Origin: Diplocloster agilis
GTDB taxonomy: Bacteria > Bacillota > Clostridia > Lachnospirales > Lachnospiraceae
DNA: 64,000 bases
NCBI RefSeq assembly: GCF_019042275.1
Contig: NZ_JAHQCW010000023.1
Location: 32,695 to 96,694, forward strand
Direction of reading: 5' to 3'
Shown here one piece after another: positions 7,723 to 16,195 of this stretch. The stretch's first letter is position 1; the number at the start of each line of letters is the position of its first letter. The position numbers and the translations under genes were made by a program. The notes beneath the pieces were generated by a model. It saw only the letters and a list, made by a program, of their open reading frames with translations, had not been told where the DNA came from and ran no database searches.

Positions 7723-9075
7723 TGAAAGGCAAATCAGGGCAATCACCAAAGTAGCCGCTTCCGCCAGCGGGACAGCCAGCCATACGCCGGGAATGCCCAG
7801 GAACCAGGGCAGAACGATAAGCCCTGCCGTGATAAAACCAAACGTTCTTAAAAAGGACAGCAATGCGGAAGTTTTGCCGTTTGAAAGGGCGGTAAAAACA
7901 GCGGAGGTAAAAATATTGAATCCGCACAATAAAAAACTAAAGGAAAAGATGGAAAATCCATCCAGCGCAATCTTATAAACGTCGCTTTCCCTCGGACAGA
8001 AAATACCTACCAGACCGGAAGCGCAGGTGAGAGAGAAGACGAATAAAAGAACGGATGCGACGGCTAGAAAGGCCAGGCACAGCCGTAATACCTTACGCAG
8101 CCGCGGGCGGTTTCCGCTGCCATAGTTATAGCTGATGATGGGAGCCGCCCCCATCGAAAAACCGATGTACAGCGTAGTCAGCAGAAACTGGGAGTAGATG
8201 AGGATCGTAATGGCGGCCACCCCATTTTCTCCCAGATGTTTCATCATTACACGGTTGAACAGGAAGGTAGTTACAGCGGAGGCAGCCTGGCTGACCATTT
8301 CGGAGGAACCGTTCAGGCAGCTCTCCCGTATGACCCCGAAGTCCCAAAGGGGTCTGCAAAAGCGCAGGGTACCCTTCGTGCGGATAAAAAAGACCAGACC
8401 GAACCCAGCAGGCAGCAGATAGCCGATGCCGGTTCCCAGCGCGGAACCCGCGATCCCCATGTCAAGGGGAACCATGAACAGATAATCCAATAGCAGGTTT
8501 GCGATACCGGCGCTTACGGACAGCAGCATGCCATAGCCGGGATGTCCGGCTGTGATAAGCAGAGTCTGAAACAGAACCTGCAGCATACTGGCTGGAGTGA
8601 AAAGAAGAAGCACAAACAGGTAATCCTTACAATAGGGATATAAAAGCCGGCTGGCCCCCAGGCCCCGGATGATTTGATCGAGAAAGAAAATCCCGACTAC
8701 AGCCAGGAGAATACCCAGGAGGATGCCCGTCAGAATCAGCAGCGTAAGATTCCGGCAGGCTTCTTTTTCATTTCCGCTCCCCATTTTCCTGGCGATGATG
8801 GCGCTGCCTCCTGTGGCGACCATGGTCCCCAATCCTACGATGAGATTGACAACAGGACAGACGATATTGACAGCGGACAGGGCGTTTGTATGGATGAACC
8901 GGGATACCATGGCGGTATCGCCAATGGTATAAAAGCCCATAAGCAACATCATTACAATGGAGGGAGCCACAAACTGAAGCAGGGAGAGCGGATGAAAATC
9001 CTGCGCTAAACGAAGTTTTTGGGACTGCTCTTTTGCAGGGGTGACTTTTTCAATAGAGATAGTTTTCTTGCGCAT
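7687..9075 (-). CDS. MATE-family multidrug/Na+ antiporter
   Basis: A 462-residue, 12-helix membrane protein of the MATE family, exporting drugs or metabolites in exchange for Na+ or H+. Visible are FVAPSIVMMLLMGFYTIGDT near the N-terminus and the second-half repeat beginning with SEMVSQAASAVTTFLFNRV. I place the start at 9075, because AAAGGAGG lies 8-9 bp upstream of that ATG; a longer frame to 9195 has no ribosome binding site. It is convergent with the hydrogenase gene and divergent from the YlmC-like gene. Confidence 0.87.
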   Translation of the reverse strand: MRKKTISIEKVTPAKEQSQKLRLAQDFHPLSLLQFVAPSIVMMLLMGFYTIGDTAMVSRFIHTNALSAVNIVCPVVNLIVGLGTMVATGGSAIIARKMGSGNEKEACRNLTLLILTGILLGILLAVVGIFFLDQIIRGLGASRLLYPYCKDYLFVLLLFTPASMLQVLFQTLLITAGHPGYGMLLSVSAGIANLLLDYLFMVPLDMGIAGSALGTGIGYLLPAGFGLVFFIRTKGTLRFCRPLWDFGVIRESCLNGSSEMVSQAASAVTTFLFNRVMMKHLGENGVAAITILIYSQFLLTTLYIGFSMGAAPIISYNYGSGNRPRLRKVLRLCLAFLAVASVLLFVFSLTCASGLVGIFCPRESDVYKIALDGFSIFSFSFLLCGFNIFTSAVFTALSNGKTSALLSFLRTFGFITAGLIVLPWFLGIPGVWLAVPLAEAATLVIALICLSKEKAFLLFTSG

Positions 9076-9158
9076 GATGACGCCTCCTTTTTTGGTATGT
9101 ATTGTAACAAAAATCAAATGCCGCGGTTTCATGAATCTTGCTATAAAATCCGATCCGG

Positions 9159-9187
9159 GTATCATTATCCGGTTTCCGTCATATATA
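9159..9187 (+). promoter_or_regulatory. Possible sporulation-sigma promoter before the YlmC-like gene
   Basis: GTATCA (9159-9164), 15 bp, then CATATATA (9180-9187) resembles the GTATA / CATAnnnTA pattern of mother-cell or forespore sigma factors (SigE/SigG). The YlmC/YmxH family is sporulation linked in Bacillus. No better SigA promoter is seen upstream of 9220. Confidence 0.4.
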
Positions 9188-9219
9188 TAAAACATAGCAA
9201 GAAAAAGCGGGGCTTTTCC

Positions 9220-9480
9220 ATGCGGGTATATGAATTAAAGCAAAAAGAAGTAATTAATATGTGTGACTGTGCACGGCTGGGCTGTGTGATTGATATCGAT
9301 TTTGATATCAAGACGGGCTGTGTCCGGGCGCTGATTATACCGGGACCGGGAAAGGGCTTCTGCCTGTTTGGGCGGGATATGGAATACGTGATTCCCTGGT
9401 GTCAGGTAAAACAGATCGGCGCGGATATTATCCTTGTAGATGTGGATATCGAAAAGGTATTGGTAAAGTGCGGTATTTAA
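9220..9480 (+). CDS. YlmC/YmxH-family sporulation protein (PRC-barrel)
   Basis: An 86-residue protein starting MRVYELKQKEVINMCDC. The rest forms a PRC-barrel-like beta fold (LGCVIDIDFDIKTGCVRALIIPG, then a FCLFGRDMEYVIPW segment). This is the compact YlmC/YmxH family found in spore formers. The ATG at 9220 was chosen because the homologous region starts there; the frame extends further upstream without a ribosome binding site. The molecular role is unknown. It is just upstream of, but separate from, the molybdenum cofactor operon promoter. Confidence 0.8.
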   Translation: MRVYELKQKEVINMCDCARLGCVIDIDFDIKTGCVRALIIPGPGKGFCLFGRDMEYVIPWCQVKQIGADIILVDVDIEKVLVKCGI

Positions 9481-9547
9481 CTGGAATACCCAGGGCGCCG
9501 CTCCATAAATTACCACGGCTTTTCCGGGGAAACCCATTCAAATCCGG

Positions 9548-9576
9548 TTGCATTGCCCTCCCGAATCATGTATGAT
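9548..9576 (+). promoter_or_regulatory. Promoter of the molybdenum cofactor operon
   Basis: TTGCAT (9548-9553), a 17-bp spacer and TATGAT (9571-9576). The expected transcription start, near 9583, is just before a palindrome at 9590-9613 shared with the modABC promoter. Confidence 0.65.
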
Positions 9577-9589
9577 TGTAATAAATAAC

Positions 9590-9613
9590 CGTTATTCTCA
9601 AATGAGAATAAAG
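9590..9613. promoter_or_regulatory. Shared operator of the Mo genes, copy 1
   Basis: An imperfect 24-bp palindrome, CGTTATTCTCA then AATGAGAATAAAG. It differs from the site before modA (14492-14515) at only a few positions and sits at the same place relative to its promoter. The CGTTAT/ATAACG ends resemble ModE half sites, which is suggestive only, because no ModE gene is in the window. Confidence 0.6.
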
Positions 9614-9634
9614 AAGAGAAAAGAGGGGGATGCC

Positions 9635-10660
9635 TTGAAACTCATTCGAACAGAAGATGCGGTGGGACAGGTCCTGTGTCACGATATCACCCAGATCATT
9701 CCTGGCGTGACAAAAGACGCGGTGTTCCGCAAAGGGCACGTGGTGACAAAAGAAGATATTCCGGTGCTGCTCAGTGTGGGCAAGGAACATTTATACGTAT
9801 GGGAAAAGCAGGAAGGAATGCTCCATGAAAATGAAGCGGCGGAAATCTTATGCGCGATCTGCAAAGGACAAAATATGGAACGTACTCAGGCCAAGGAGGG
9901 GAAAATCGAATTGATCGCCGCCTGCGACGGCCTGCTGAAAGTAGATAGCAGCAGATTGAAAGCGGTGAACTCATTAGGAGAGATGATCATTGCCACCAGG
10001 CACGGCAACTTTCCGGTGAAAAAGGGGGACAAGCTGGCGGGAACCCGGATCATACCGCTGGTGATACAGGAAGAAAAAATGGAAGCGGCGAAAAAGGCCG
10101 CAGGAGAGGAACCGATACTGGATTTAAAACCGTTTGCGCGTAAAAAGGCTGCGATTCTGACCACAGGCAGCGAGGTGTATCATGGCCGGATTCAGGATCA
10201 ATTTACGCCTGTGATCTTGGAGAAGCTGGCGGAATATGACACGGAAGTGATCGGCAGCCAGATCCTGGATGACAAACATGAACAGATCACGCAGGCGATT
10301 CTTGATTTTATCGCAAAAGGAGCGGAACTGATTATCTGTACGGGCGGAATGAGTGTGGATCCTGACGACAGAACACCGCTGGCGATCAAAAATACAGGGG
10401 CGGATGTGGTGAGCTACGGAGCGCCGGTACTGCCGGGAGCCATGTTTATGCTGGCCTACTACGAGGGCCGGATTCCCATCGCGGGACTGCCGGGCTGCGT
10501 TATGTATGCGAAACGGACGATTTTTGACCTGGTGCTGCCGAGGCTGATGGCAGATGACAGGATACATAGGGAAGATCTTCAGGTATTGGGCCAGGGAGGC
10601 CTGTGCCTCTCCTGCCCGGTCTGCACATTTCCAAACTGCGGTTTTGGGAAAGGAGAATAA
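9635..10660 (+). CDS. MoeA-like molybdopterin-binding protein
   Basis: A MoaB/MogA-fold molybdopterin-binding domain sits at residues about 170-310 (AAILTTGSEVYHGR, CTGGMSVDPDDRTP, LPGAMFMLAYYEG), after an N-terminal domain of about 165 residues that is not full MoeA. The protein ends with a cysteine cluster, LCLSCPVCTFPNCGFGKGE. I chose the TTG at 9635 as start because AAGAGGGGGA lies 5 bp upstream; the frame runs to 9548 but that start would precede the promoter -10. It probably acts in molybdenum insertion or regulation. It is the first gene of the Moco operon. Confidence 0.75.
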   Translation: MKLIRTEDAVGQVLCHDITQIIPGVTKDAVFRKGHVVTKEDIPVLLSVGKEHLYVWEKQEGMLHENEAAEILCAICKGQNMERTQAKEGKIELIAACDGLLKVDSSRLKAVNSLGEMIIATRHGNFPVKKGDKLAGTRIIPLVIQEEKMEAAKKAAGEEPILDLKPFARKKAAILTTGSEVYHGRIQDQFTPVILEKLAEYDTEVIGSQILDDKHEQITQAILDFIAKGAELIICTGGMSVDPDDRTPLAIKNTGADVVSYGAPVLPGAMFMLAYYEGRIPIAGLPGCVMYAKRTIFDLVLPRLMADDRIHREDLQVLGQGGLCLSCPVCTFPNCGFGKGE

Positions 10661-10666
10661 GTAAAT

Positions 10667-11161
10667 ATGGAATTGACACATTTTGATGAACAGGGCAATG
10701 CACGGATGGTGGATGTGGGACAAAAGGCGGAAACCCAGCGGGAAGCTGTGGCGGTGGGCCGGATCCAGATGAATGAAGAGACCTACCAGGCTGTGCAGCA
10801 GGGGAGCATGTCCAAAGGTGACGTGCTGGGCGTGGCCAGGATCGCCGGAATCACCGGCGCGAAGAAGACCTCGGACCTGATCCCCCTGACCCACAACATA
10901 AATTTGACTAACGTAACGCTGGATTTTAAGCTGTACCCCATGACCAGGGAGATCGAGGCGTCCTGCACCGCACGGACATTCGGAAGAACGGGAGTGGAAA
11001 TGGAGGCCATAACCGGCGTCAGCATTGCGCTTCTGACCATATACGACATGTGCAAGGCGTTAGACAAGGGAATGGAAATCGGTCAGATATACTTACAAAA
11101 GAAAACCGGAGGAAAAAGCGGGGATGTCTATAATCGAAGACAGGTACGGAAGGAAGATTGA
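10667..11161 (+). CDS. moaC: Cyclic pyranopterin monophosphate synthase
   Basis: A 164-residue MoaC of normal length. With MoaA it converts GTP to cyclic pyranopterin monophosphate, the first step of molybdopterin synthesis. The conserved segments KTSDLIPLTHNI and VEMEAITGVSIALLTIYDM..KA are present. The start follows a GGGAAAGGAG ribosome binding site. The C-terminal end overlaps the moaA start by 38 bp, so the two are probably translationally coupled. Confidence 0.95.
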   Translation: MELTHFDEQGNARMVDVGQKAETQREAVAVGRIQMNEETYQAVQQGSMSKGDVLGVARIAGITGAKKTSDLIPLTHNINLTNVTLDFKLYPMTREIEASCTARTFGRTGVEMEAITGVSIALLTIYDMCKALDKGMEIGQIYLQKKTGGKSGDVYNRRQVRKED

Positions 11162-12107
11162 TTATCTTCGGATATCCATAACCGATCGCTGTAATTTCAG
11201 ATGTAAATATTGCATGCCGGAAGAAGTGGACAGTATTCCGCATGACCAGATTTTAAGCTACGAGGAAATCCTGCGCATTTGCAAATGCGCAGGATTACTT
11301 GGCGTTTGCAATTTCAAAGTTACCGGCGGCGAGCCCTTTGTGCGGAAAGGATGCATGGAGCTTTTAAGCAATCTGAAAAAGCTGCCGGGCGCAGAAACGG
11401 TCACAGTCACCACCAACGGAATGCTGCTGGGCGAATATCTGCCGGAATTAAAGCGGATCGGGATAGACGGGGTAAATATAAGCCTGGATTCCTTAAAAGA
11501 GGACGTCTTCCGGGAAATCACAGGCGTCCCCGGCCTGCCGGCGGTCCGCAAAGCCATGATGGACGCCGTGGCCATGGGCCTGCGGGTTAAAATCAACTGT
11601 GTGCTGATGCGTGGCGTCAATGAGACGGAAATCCCGGAATTTGTGCGGCTGAGCCGCCGGTACCCCATCGATGTGCGCTTCATCGAAATGATGCCCATCG
11701 GCTATGGAAGACAGTATGCGGCTATCCCGGCAGAGGAAGTCTTAAGCAGGATCCGGGAAGCTGTACCGGATCTGCGCAGCATCGATGAAAAACGGGGAAA
11801 CGGCCCGGCGGTATATTATAAGGGAAGCGGCCAGCAGGGCTGTATCGGAATTATCCAGGCGGTCAGCCACAAATTCTGCGACAGCTGCAACCGGCTCCGC
11901 CTGACGTCGGACGGTTTCTTAAAGCTGTGCCTGTACTATCCCGACGGTGTGGATCTGAAAGGCCCGCTTAGAAGCGGCGCCTCCGACCGGGACTTAACGG
12001 ATGTAATAGATCAGGCCATTTTAAGAAAACCGAAGGAACACCGGTTTGGCGAGCGGCAGGAAATACAGGAACAGGACACCAGAGTGATGTCCGGGATAGG
12101 AGGTTGA
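11124..12107 (+). CDS. moaA: GTP 3',8-cyclase (radical SAM)
   Basis: A 327-residue radical SAM enzyme. The N-terminal CNFRCKYC holds the SAM 4Fe-4S cluster, and the C-terminal CDSCNRLRLTSDGFLKLC holds the substrate cluster. The protein ends in GG, the conserved C-terminal pair needed by MoaA. It rearranges GTP to 3',8-cyclo-H2GTP for MoaC. It overlaps moaC and is followed after 1 bp by the MOSC-MogA gene, so all belong to one operon. Confidence 0.95.
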   Translation: MSIIEDRYGRKIDYLRISITDRCNFRCKYCMPEEVDSIPHDQILSYEEILRICKCAGLLGVCNFKVTGGEPFVRKGCMELLSNLKKLPGAETVTVTTNGMLLGEYLPELKRIGIDGVNISLDSLKEDVFREITGVPGLPAVRKAMMDAVAMGLRVKINCVLMRGVNETEIPEFVRLSRRYPIDVRFIEMMPIGYGRQYAAIPAEEVLSRIREAVPDLRSIDEKRGNGPAVYYKGSGQQGCIGIIQAVSHKFCDSCNRLRLTSDGFLKLCLYYPDGVDLKGPLRSGASDRDLTDVIDQAILRKPKEHRFGERQEIQEQDTRVMSGIGG

Positions 12108-12108
12108 C

Positions 12109-13059
12109 ATGGGCACCGTAAAAGCGATCTGTATCAGCGATAGAAGAGGAATCCAAAAAAGTTATGTGGAAGAAGCGTCTTTCCGAAAAGACTGGGGCAT
12201 CGAAGGAGACGCTCATGCCGGCAACTGGCACCGCCAGGTCAGCCTGCTGTCCCACGAACGGATCGAAGAATTCCGGGCCAGAGGGGCCGATGTACAGCCG
12301 GGCGCTTTCGGAGAGAACCTGATCGTATCCGGCTTCGACTTCCGCAACCTGCCTGTCGGCACGGTATTTAAATGCGGGGAAGTGCTCCTGGAAATGACCC
12401 AGATCGGCAAGGAATGCCACACCCATTGCCAGATCTATCAGAAAATGGGTGAGTGCATAATGCCCACCCAGGGTGTGTTCGCCCGGGTGCTGCAGGGAGG
12501 AACCATTCACGCCGGCGACGAGATGCTTCTGGATGAGTCGTACAAAGATCCCAGATTTACCGCCGCGGTCATCACCTTAAGCGACAAAGGCGCCGCAGGA
12601 GAGCGCAAAGACCAAAGCGGTCCGCTGATGAAAGAATTGCTGACCCAAGCGGGGTACCGCGTCATCGAGGAACTGCTACTGCCGGACAGCCAGAAACAGC
12701 TGGAAAACGAGCTGATCCGTCTAAGCGACGGAAGACAGACGTCGCTGATCCTGACTACCGGTGGCACCGGTTTTTCCATGAGAGACGTAACCCCCGAGGC
12801 GACCCTGGCCGTAGCCCATCGAAACGCCCCGGGGATCGCGGAAGCGATCCGGGCGGAATCCATGCGCTTCACCGGACGTGCAATGTTAAGCCGGGGTGTA
12901 TCCGTGATCCGCGGCAGTTCCCTGATCGTTAACCTGCCCGGCAGCCCCAAGGCTGTCCGGGAGTGCCTGGAATTTCTGCTGCCGGAGCTGGAACACGGAA
13001 TCGCGGTGCTTAAAGGGACTGCTTCGGAGTGCGGGAGAGCAGAAAGTCAACGATGTTGA
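12109..13059 (+). CDS. MOSC domain-MogA fusion protein
   Basis: A 316-residue fusion. Residues about 1-140 are a MOSC domain (EGDAHAGNWHRQVSLLSHE; a GKECHTHC segment supplies the conserved Cys). Residues about 150-305 are a MogA/MoaB adenylyltransferase domain (AAVITLSDKGAAGERKDQSG, LILTTGGTGFSMRDVTPEAT). MogA adenylates molybdopterin before Mo insertion, and MOSC proteins handle sulfurated Moco, so the fusion fits late Moco assembly. The last 16 codons overlap the convergent AAA ATPase gene by 50 bp, and the tail after VLKGTASE looks non-conserved. Confidence 0.88.
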   Translation: MGTVKAICISDRRGIQKSYVEEASFRKDWGIEGDAHAGNWHRQVSLLSHERIEEFRARGADVQPGAFGENLIVSGFDFRNLPVGTVFKCGEVLLEMTQIGKECHTHCQIYQKMGECIMPTQGVFARVLQGGTIHAGDEMLLDESYKDPRFTAAVITLSDKGAAGERKDQSGPLMKELLTQAGYRVIEELLLPDSQKQLENELIRLSDGRQTSLILTTGGTGFSMRDVTPEATLAVAHRNAPGIAEAIRAESMRFTGRAMLSRGVSVIRGSSLIVNLPGSPKAVRECLEFLLPELEHGIAVLKGTASECGRAESQRC

Positions 13060-14212
13060 GCTGCTTAATACCATCCTCGTTCATGGGTATTTCGTCCATG
13101 GACAGGATGTACCTGGGGTAGTAATCATTCACCTTTTTCAGCGGAGCAATCTCCCTGGCAAAGGTTCCGGGGTCAAGCACGCTGGCCGCTACCTGATAAT
13201 AGATACGGTCGCCGCCGGATTCAGCGATAAAGTCAATTTCCAGATTCTCCACTTTGCCGATACTGACCTTATAACCCCGCCGGAGCAGCTCCAGATAAAC
13301 GATGTTCTCCAGCAGATGTCCAATATCCACGTTCCTATTCCCCAGCAGCAGGCGGCGCAGCCCGATGTCCACAAGATAGTATTTTTCCAGGGATTTCAAG
13401 TGCTGTTTTCCTTTCACGTCATAGCGCCCGGCTTTATACAGGATGAACGATTCCATCAGCGCTTCAATGTAATTTTCCACCGTGACCGGGGTTGTTTTTC
13501 TCCCATAAGAGGTCAGGCTGTCCGCAATTTTTTTAGATGAAACCACATTGCCTACATTGTCAAAAAGGAACTTGATGACGCTTTCCAGCAGAGCGACATC
13601 GCTAATTCGCTTTCTGGCAACGATGTCTTTGAGCAGCACTGTGTTGTAGATCCCGGACAGGTAATCCTTACGGACCGCCGCATCTTCAATAGATGCGGTG
13701 TATGGAAAACCGCCGTTTTGGAAATAGGCATTCCAAGCATCCCGTCTGCTGCCGCCCACCAGCTCGAAGTATTCCCCAAAGGACAGCGGCAGCATTTGAA
13801 TCTCTACATACCGGCCTGACAGCAATGTTGCCAGTTCCCCCGAAAGCAGGTATGCGTTGGAACCGGTAATGTACACATCCGCCTTGTCCTTAATAAAGAG
13901 GGAATCAACAGCCTTTTGAAATTCCGGCACCGCCTGGATCTCATCCAAAAAAATATAGGTCATTTTGTCGGGCAGCAGCCGCGCTGTCACATAGTCGTAT
14001 AGCTTATGATAGTCCAGCAGTTCCTCATTGACAATATCCTCGAAATTTAAAACGATGATCTGCTCCGGCGCCACCCCTTGCTTTTTGAGGTAATTCTGAA
14101 ATTGCAGCAACAACGTGGATTTTCCGCATCGCCGTACGCCGGTCACGACCTTAATGAGCTGTTTATCCCTGAGCTGGATCAGTTTATCTAAATAGCGTTC
14201 TCGTAATACCAT
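13010..14212 (-). CDS. AAA ATPase of the AAA_14/DUF4143 family
   Basis: A 400-residue ATPase with Walker A GVRRCGKST (residues about 24-32), Walker B YIFLDEIQAV, and a C-terminal DUF4143 region ending in a nuclease-like fold (YLELLRRGYKVSIGKVENLEIDFIAESGG). Members are scattered, often mobile accessory genes of unknown function. ATG 14212 is preferred over GTG 14221 because AGAGG lies 8 bp upstream of it. It lies antisense between the moa and mod units, which suggests an insertion. Confidence 0.82.
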   Translation of the reverse strand: MVLRERYLDKLIQLRDKQLIKVVTGVRRCGKSTLLLQFQNYLKKQGVAPEQIIVLNFEDIVNEELLDYHKLYDYVTARLLPDKMTYIFLDEIQAVPEFQKAVDSLFIKDKADVYITGSNAYLLSGELATLLSGRYVEIQMLPLSFGEYFELVGGSRRDAWNAYFQNGGFPYTASIEDAAVRKDYLSGIYNTVLLKDIVARKRISDVALLESVIKFLFDNVGNVVSSKKIADSLTSYGRKTTPVTVENYIEALMESFILYKAGRYDVKGKQHLKSLEKYYLVDIGLRRLLLGNRNVDIGHLLENIVYLELLRRGYKVSIGKVENLEIDFIAESGGDRIYYQVAASVLDPGTFAREIAPLKKVNDYYPRYILSMDEIPMNEDGIKQLNIVDFLLSRTPKQSL

Positions 14213-14454
14213 AATATTCACCTCTTTTATTAAACCGTATCACAAAATAGTTTTGATGTAAACGAGTTTTTATATCCAAATATTAAAACTTTTCGTTTTT
14301 TGTGTTTTTGTATTATGTACTTATCTTATCCATCCTCCAACGAAAAAATACCGGAAAATACGGGTGCTATTCTTATATTATGCAGAAAAAGAGATTGTCT
14401 CGTTCCCGCCGCCCCGGCCCCAAGTAAATTCCCCCCAATATCTGGAAATATGGG

Positions 14455-14483
14455 TTGATCTTTTTCACAGTATAAGTTAGAAT
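14455..14483 (+). promoter_or_regulatory. Promoter of the molybdate transporter operon
   Basis: TTGATC (14455-14460), a 17-bp spacer and TAGAAT (14478-14483). It lies in the 354-bp gap 14213-14566, which otherwise shows only AT-rich sequence upstream of the antisense ATPase gene. Confidence 0.65.
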
Positions 14484-14491
14484 AAAAAGGG

Positions 14492-14515
14492 CGTTATTTT
14501 CAAATGAGAATAACG
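14492..14515. promoter_or_regulatory. Shared operator of the Mo genes, copy 2
   Basis: A 24-bp palindrome, CGTTATTTTCA then AATGAGAATAACG, starting 8 bp after the -10 of the modA promoter. The same arrangement is seen at 9590-9613 before the Moco operon. The position indicates repression by one regulator sensing molybdate or cofactor status. Confidence 0.65.
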
Positions 14516-14566
14516 AAAACCGGTGACGGATCAGGTTCGCCGGATAAATGTGAAAAAGGAGGATAA

Positions 14567-15466
14567 ATGATGAAGAAAAAGTGGTTGGGTTTGGTGATGG
14601 CGGCTGCGCTGGTGGCAGCGGCGGTGTCCGGATGCGGATCAGCGAAGGACGGGGAGGCCGCGGACACAGCGGGCGGTAAGACGGATGCGGTGGCGGAAGG
14701 CAGTGAGGCCCCTGCGGCGGAGACACCTGTGCAGACGGAGGCTCCGGCGGAGCAGGAAAATGTGACGATGATGCTGGCGGCGGCAGCCAGTCTGGAAAAT
14801 AGTATGGTGGATGAACTGATTCCTATGTTTGAGGAGGCGAATCCCAATATTACCGTGCAGGGAACCTATGACAGCTCGGGGAAATTACAGACCCAGATCG
14901 AAGAGGGAGCCGATGTGGATGTCTTTATCTCTGCCGCGATGAAACAGATGAACGCGCTGGATGAAGAAGGGCTGATGGATAAAGAGTCGATAGCCCCTCT
15001 TCTGGAAAATAAAATTGTTATGATTATTCCCGCGTCTTCCGGGGAGACTCCGGACAAATTCGAAGATCTGCTGGATATGGAGTCTGTGGCGATCGGGGAT
15101 CCCGACAGCGTGCCCGCGGGACAGTATGCCAAAGAGGCTTTTGAGTCCATGGGAATCTGGGACAAGATCAATGCGAAGGCAAGCCTTGGAACGAATGTGA
15201 CCGAAGTCCTGAACTGGGTTGCGGAAGGCAGCGCCCAGGGAGGAGTCGTGTATGCTACGGATGCGGCTTCCACCGATAAGGTGAAGGTGGTGGCGGAAGC
15301 CCCGGAAGGAAGCGTTTCCCAGATCATCTATCCGGTAGGGATCGTGGAGGCTTCTAAAAATAAAGAGGCGGCGCAGCGTTTTGTGGAGTTTTTGCAGGGA
15401 GCAGACGCGATGAAGGTGTTTGAAAAATACGGATTTTCTCAGCCTGCTCAAAGCGGCGCAAAATAG
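14567..15466 (+). CDS. modA: Molybdate ABC transporter, substrate-binding lipoprotein
   Basis: A 299-residue lipoprotein. The signal peptide with lipobox (VSGC, Cys near residue 23) is followed by a Glu/Ala-rich linker and a ModA domain (MMLAAAASLENSMVDELIPMFEEANPNITVQGTYDSSG). The AAAASL and DSSG segments form the oxyanion pocket. It captures molybdate (or tungstate) outside the cell and delivers it to ModB/ModC. The start follows AAAGGAGG. It is the first gene of modABC. Confidence 0.93.
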   Translation: MMKKKWLGLVMAAALVAAAVSGCGSAKDGEAADTAGGKTDAVAEGSEAPAAETPVQTEAPAEQENVTMMLAAAASLENSMVDELIPMFEEANPNITVQGTYDSSGKLQTQIEEGADVDVFISAAMKQMNALDEEGLMDKESIAPLLENKIVMIIPASSGETPDKFEDLLDMESVAIGDPDSVPAGQYAKEAFESMGIWDKINAKASLGTNVTEVLNWVAEGSAQGGVVYATDAASTDKVKVVAEAPEGSVSQIIYPVGIVEASKNKEAAQRFVEFLQGADAMKVFEKYGFSQPAQSGAK

Positions 15467-15508
15467 TAACGCTCGAAAAAGCCGCAGCTGCGGAGTGGGA
15501 GGAAGAAA

Positions 15509-16195
15509 ATGGACTGGTCACCGATATTGATATCCATAAGAACGGCGTGCGTATCTATCCTGTTTACGTTTTTCCTGGGATTGTTCGCCGCCTGGTGGGT
15601 GGCCCGGATGCGGTCGAATAAGTGGAAAATGATAATGGATGGGCTGTTTACTTTGCCGTTGGTGCTGCCTCCTACGGTGCTTGGCTTTTTTCTGCTGTAC
15701 ATATTTGGAGTGCAAAGGCCAGTGGGAAAGTTTTTGCTGGATTTTTTCAGCGTGAAAGTGGTTTTTTCCTGGAGCGCTACGGTAATCGCGGCGGTGACGG
15801 CCTCCTTTCCCCTGATGTACCGGTCCGCCAGAGGCGCTCTGGAGCAGGTGGAGGATACTTATCTGCAGGCGGCTAGGACGCTTGGCTATTCGGAATGGAA
15901 GGTTTTCTGGTGTATCTGGATGCCGTTAGCTCTTCCAGGCGTCGCCAGCGGAGCGGTGCTCTCCTTTGCGAGAGGCCTGGGAGAATTCGGGGCCACAGCC
16001 ATGATCGCGGGAAATATCGCCGGGAAGACAAGGACTCTGCCCCTTAAGATTTATTCAGAGGTGGCGGCGGGGAACATGAGCGGGGCTTATACCTATGTGA
16101 TTATTGTGGTGGTGATCTCCTTTGTGGCAATTTTGGCGATGAATTATTTTACCCTCCGGGGTCAACGATATGCAAAGCGTGGTGGAAGAATATGA
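15509..16195 (+). CDS. modB: Molybdate ABC transporter permease
   Basis: A 228-residue permease with about five membrane helices and the cytoplasmic coupling motif AARTLGYSEWKVFWCIWMPLALPG (the EAA loop). The end of the reading frame overlaps modC by 4 bp (ATGA). GGAGGAAGAAA precedes the ATG. Length and motif are standard for ModB. Confidence 0.93.
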   Translation: MDWSPILISIRTACVSILFTFFLGLFAAWWVARMRSNKWKMIMDGLFTLPLVLPPTVLGFFLLYIFGVQRPVGKFLLDFFSVKVVFSWSATVIAAVTASFPLMYRSARGALEQVEDTYLQAARTLGYSEWKVFWCIWMPLALPGVASGAVLSFARGLGEFGATAMIAGNIAGKTRTLPLKIYSEVAAGNMSGAYTYVIIVVVISFVAILAMNYFTLRGQRYAKRGGRI

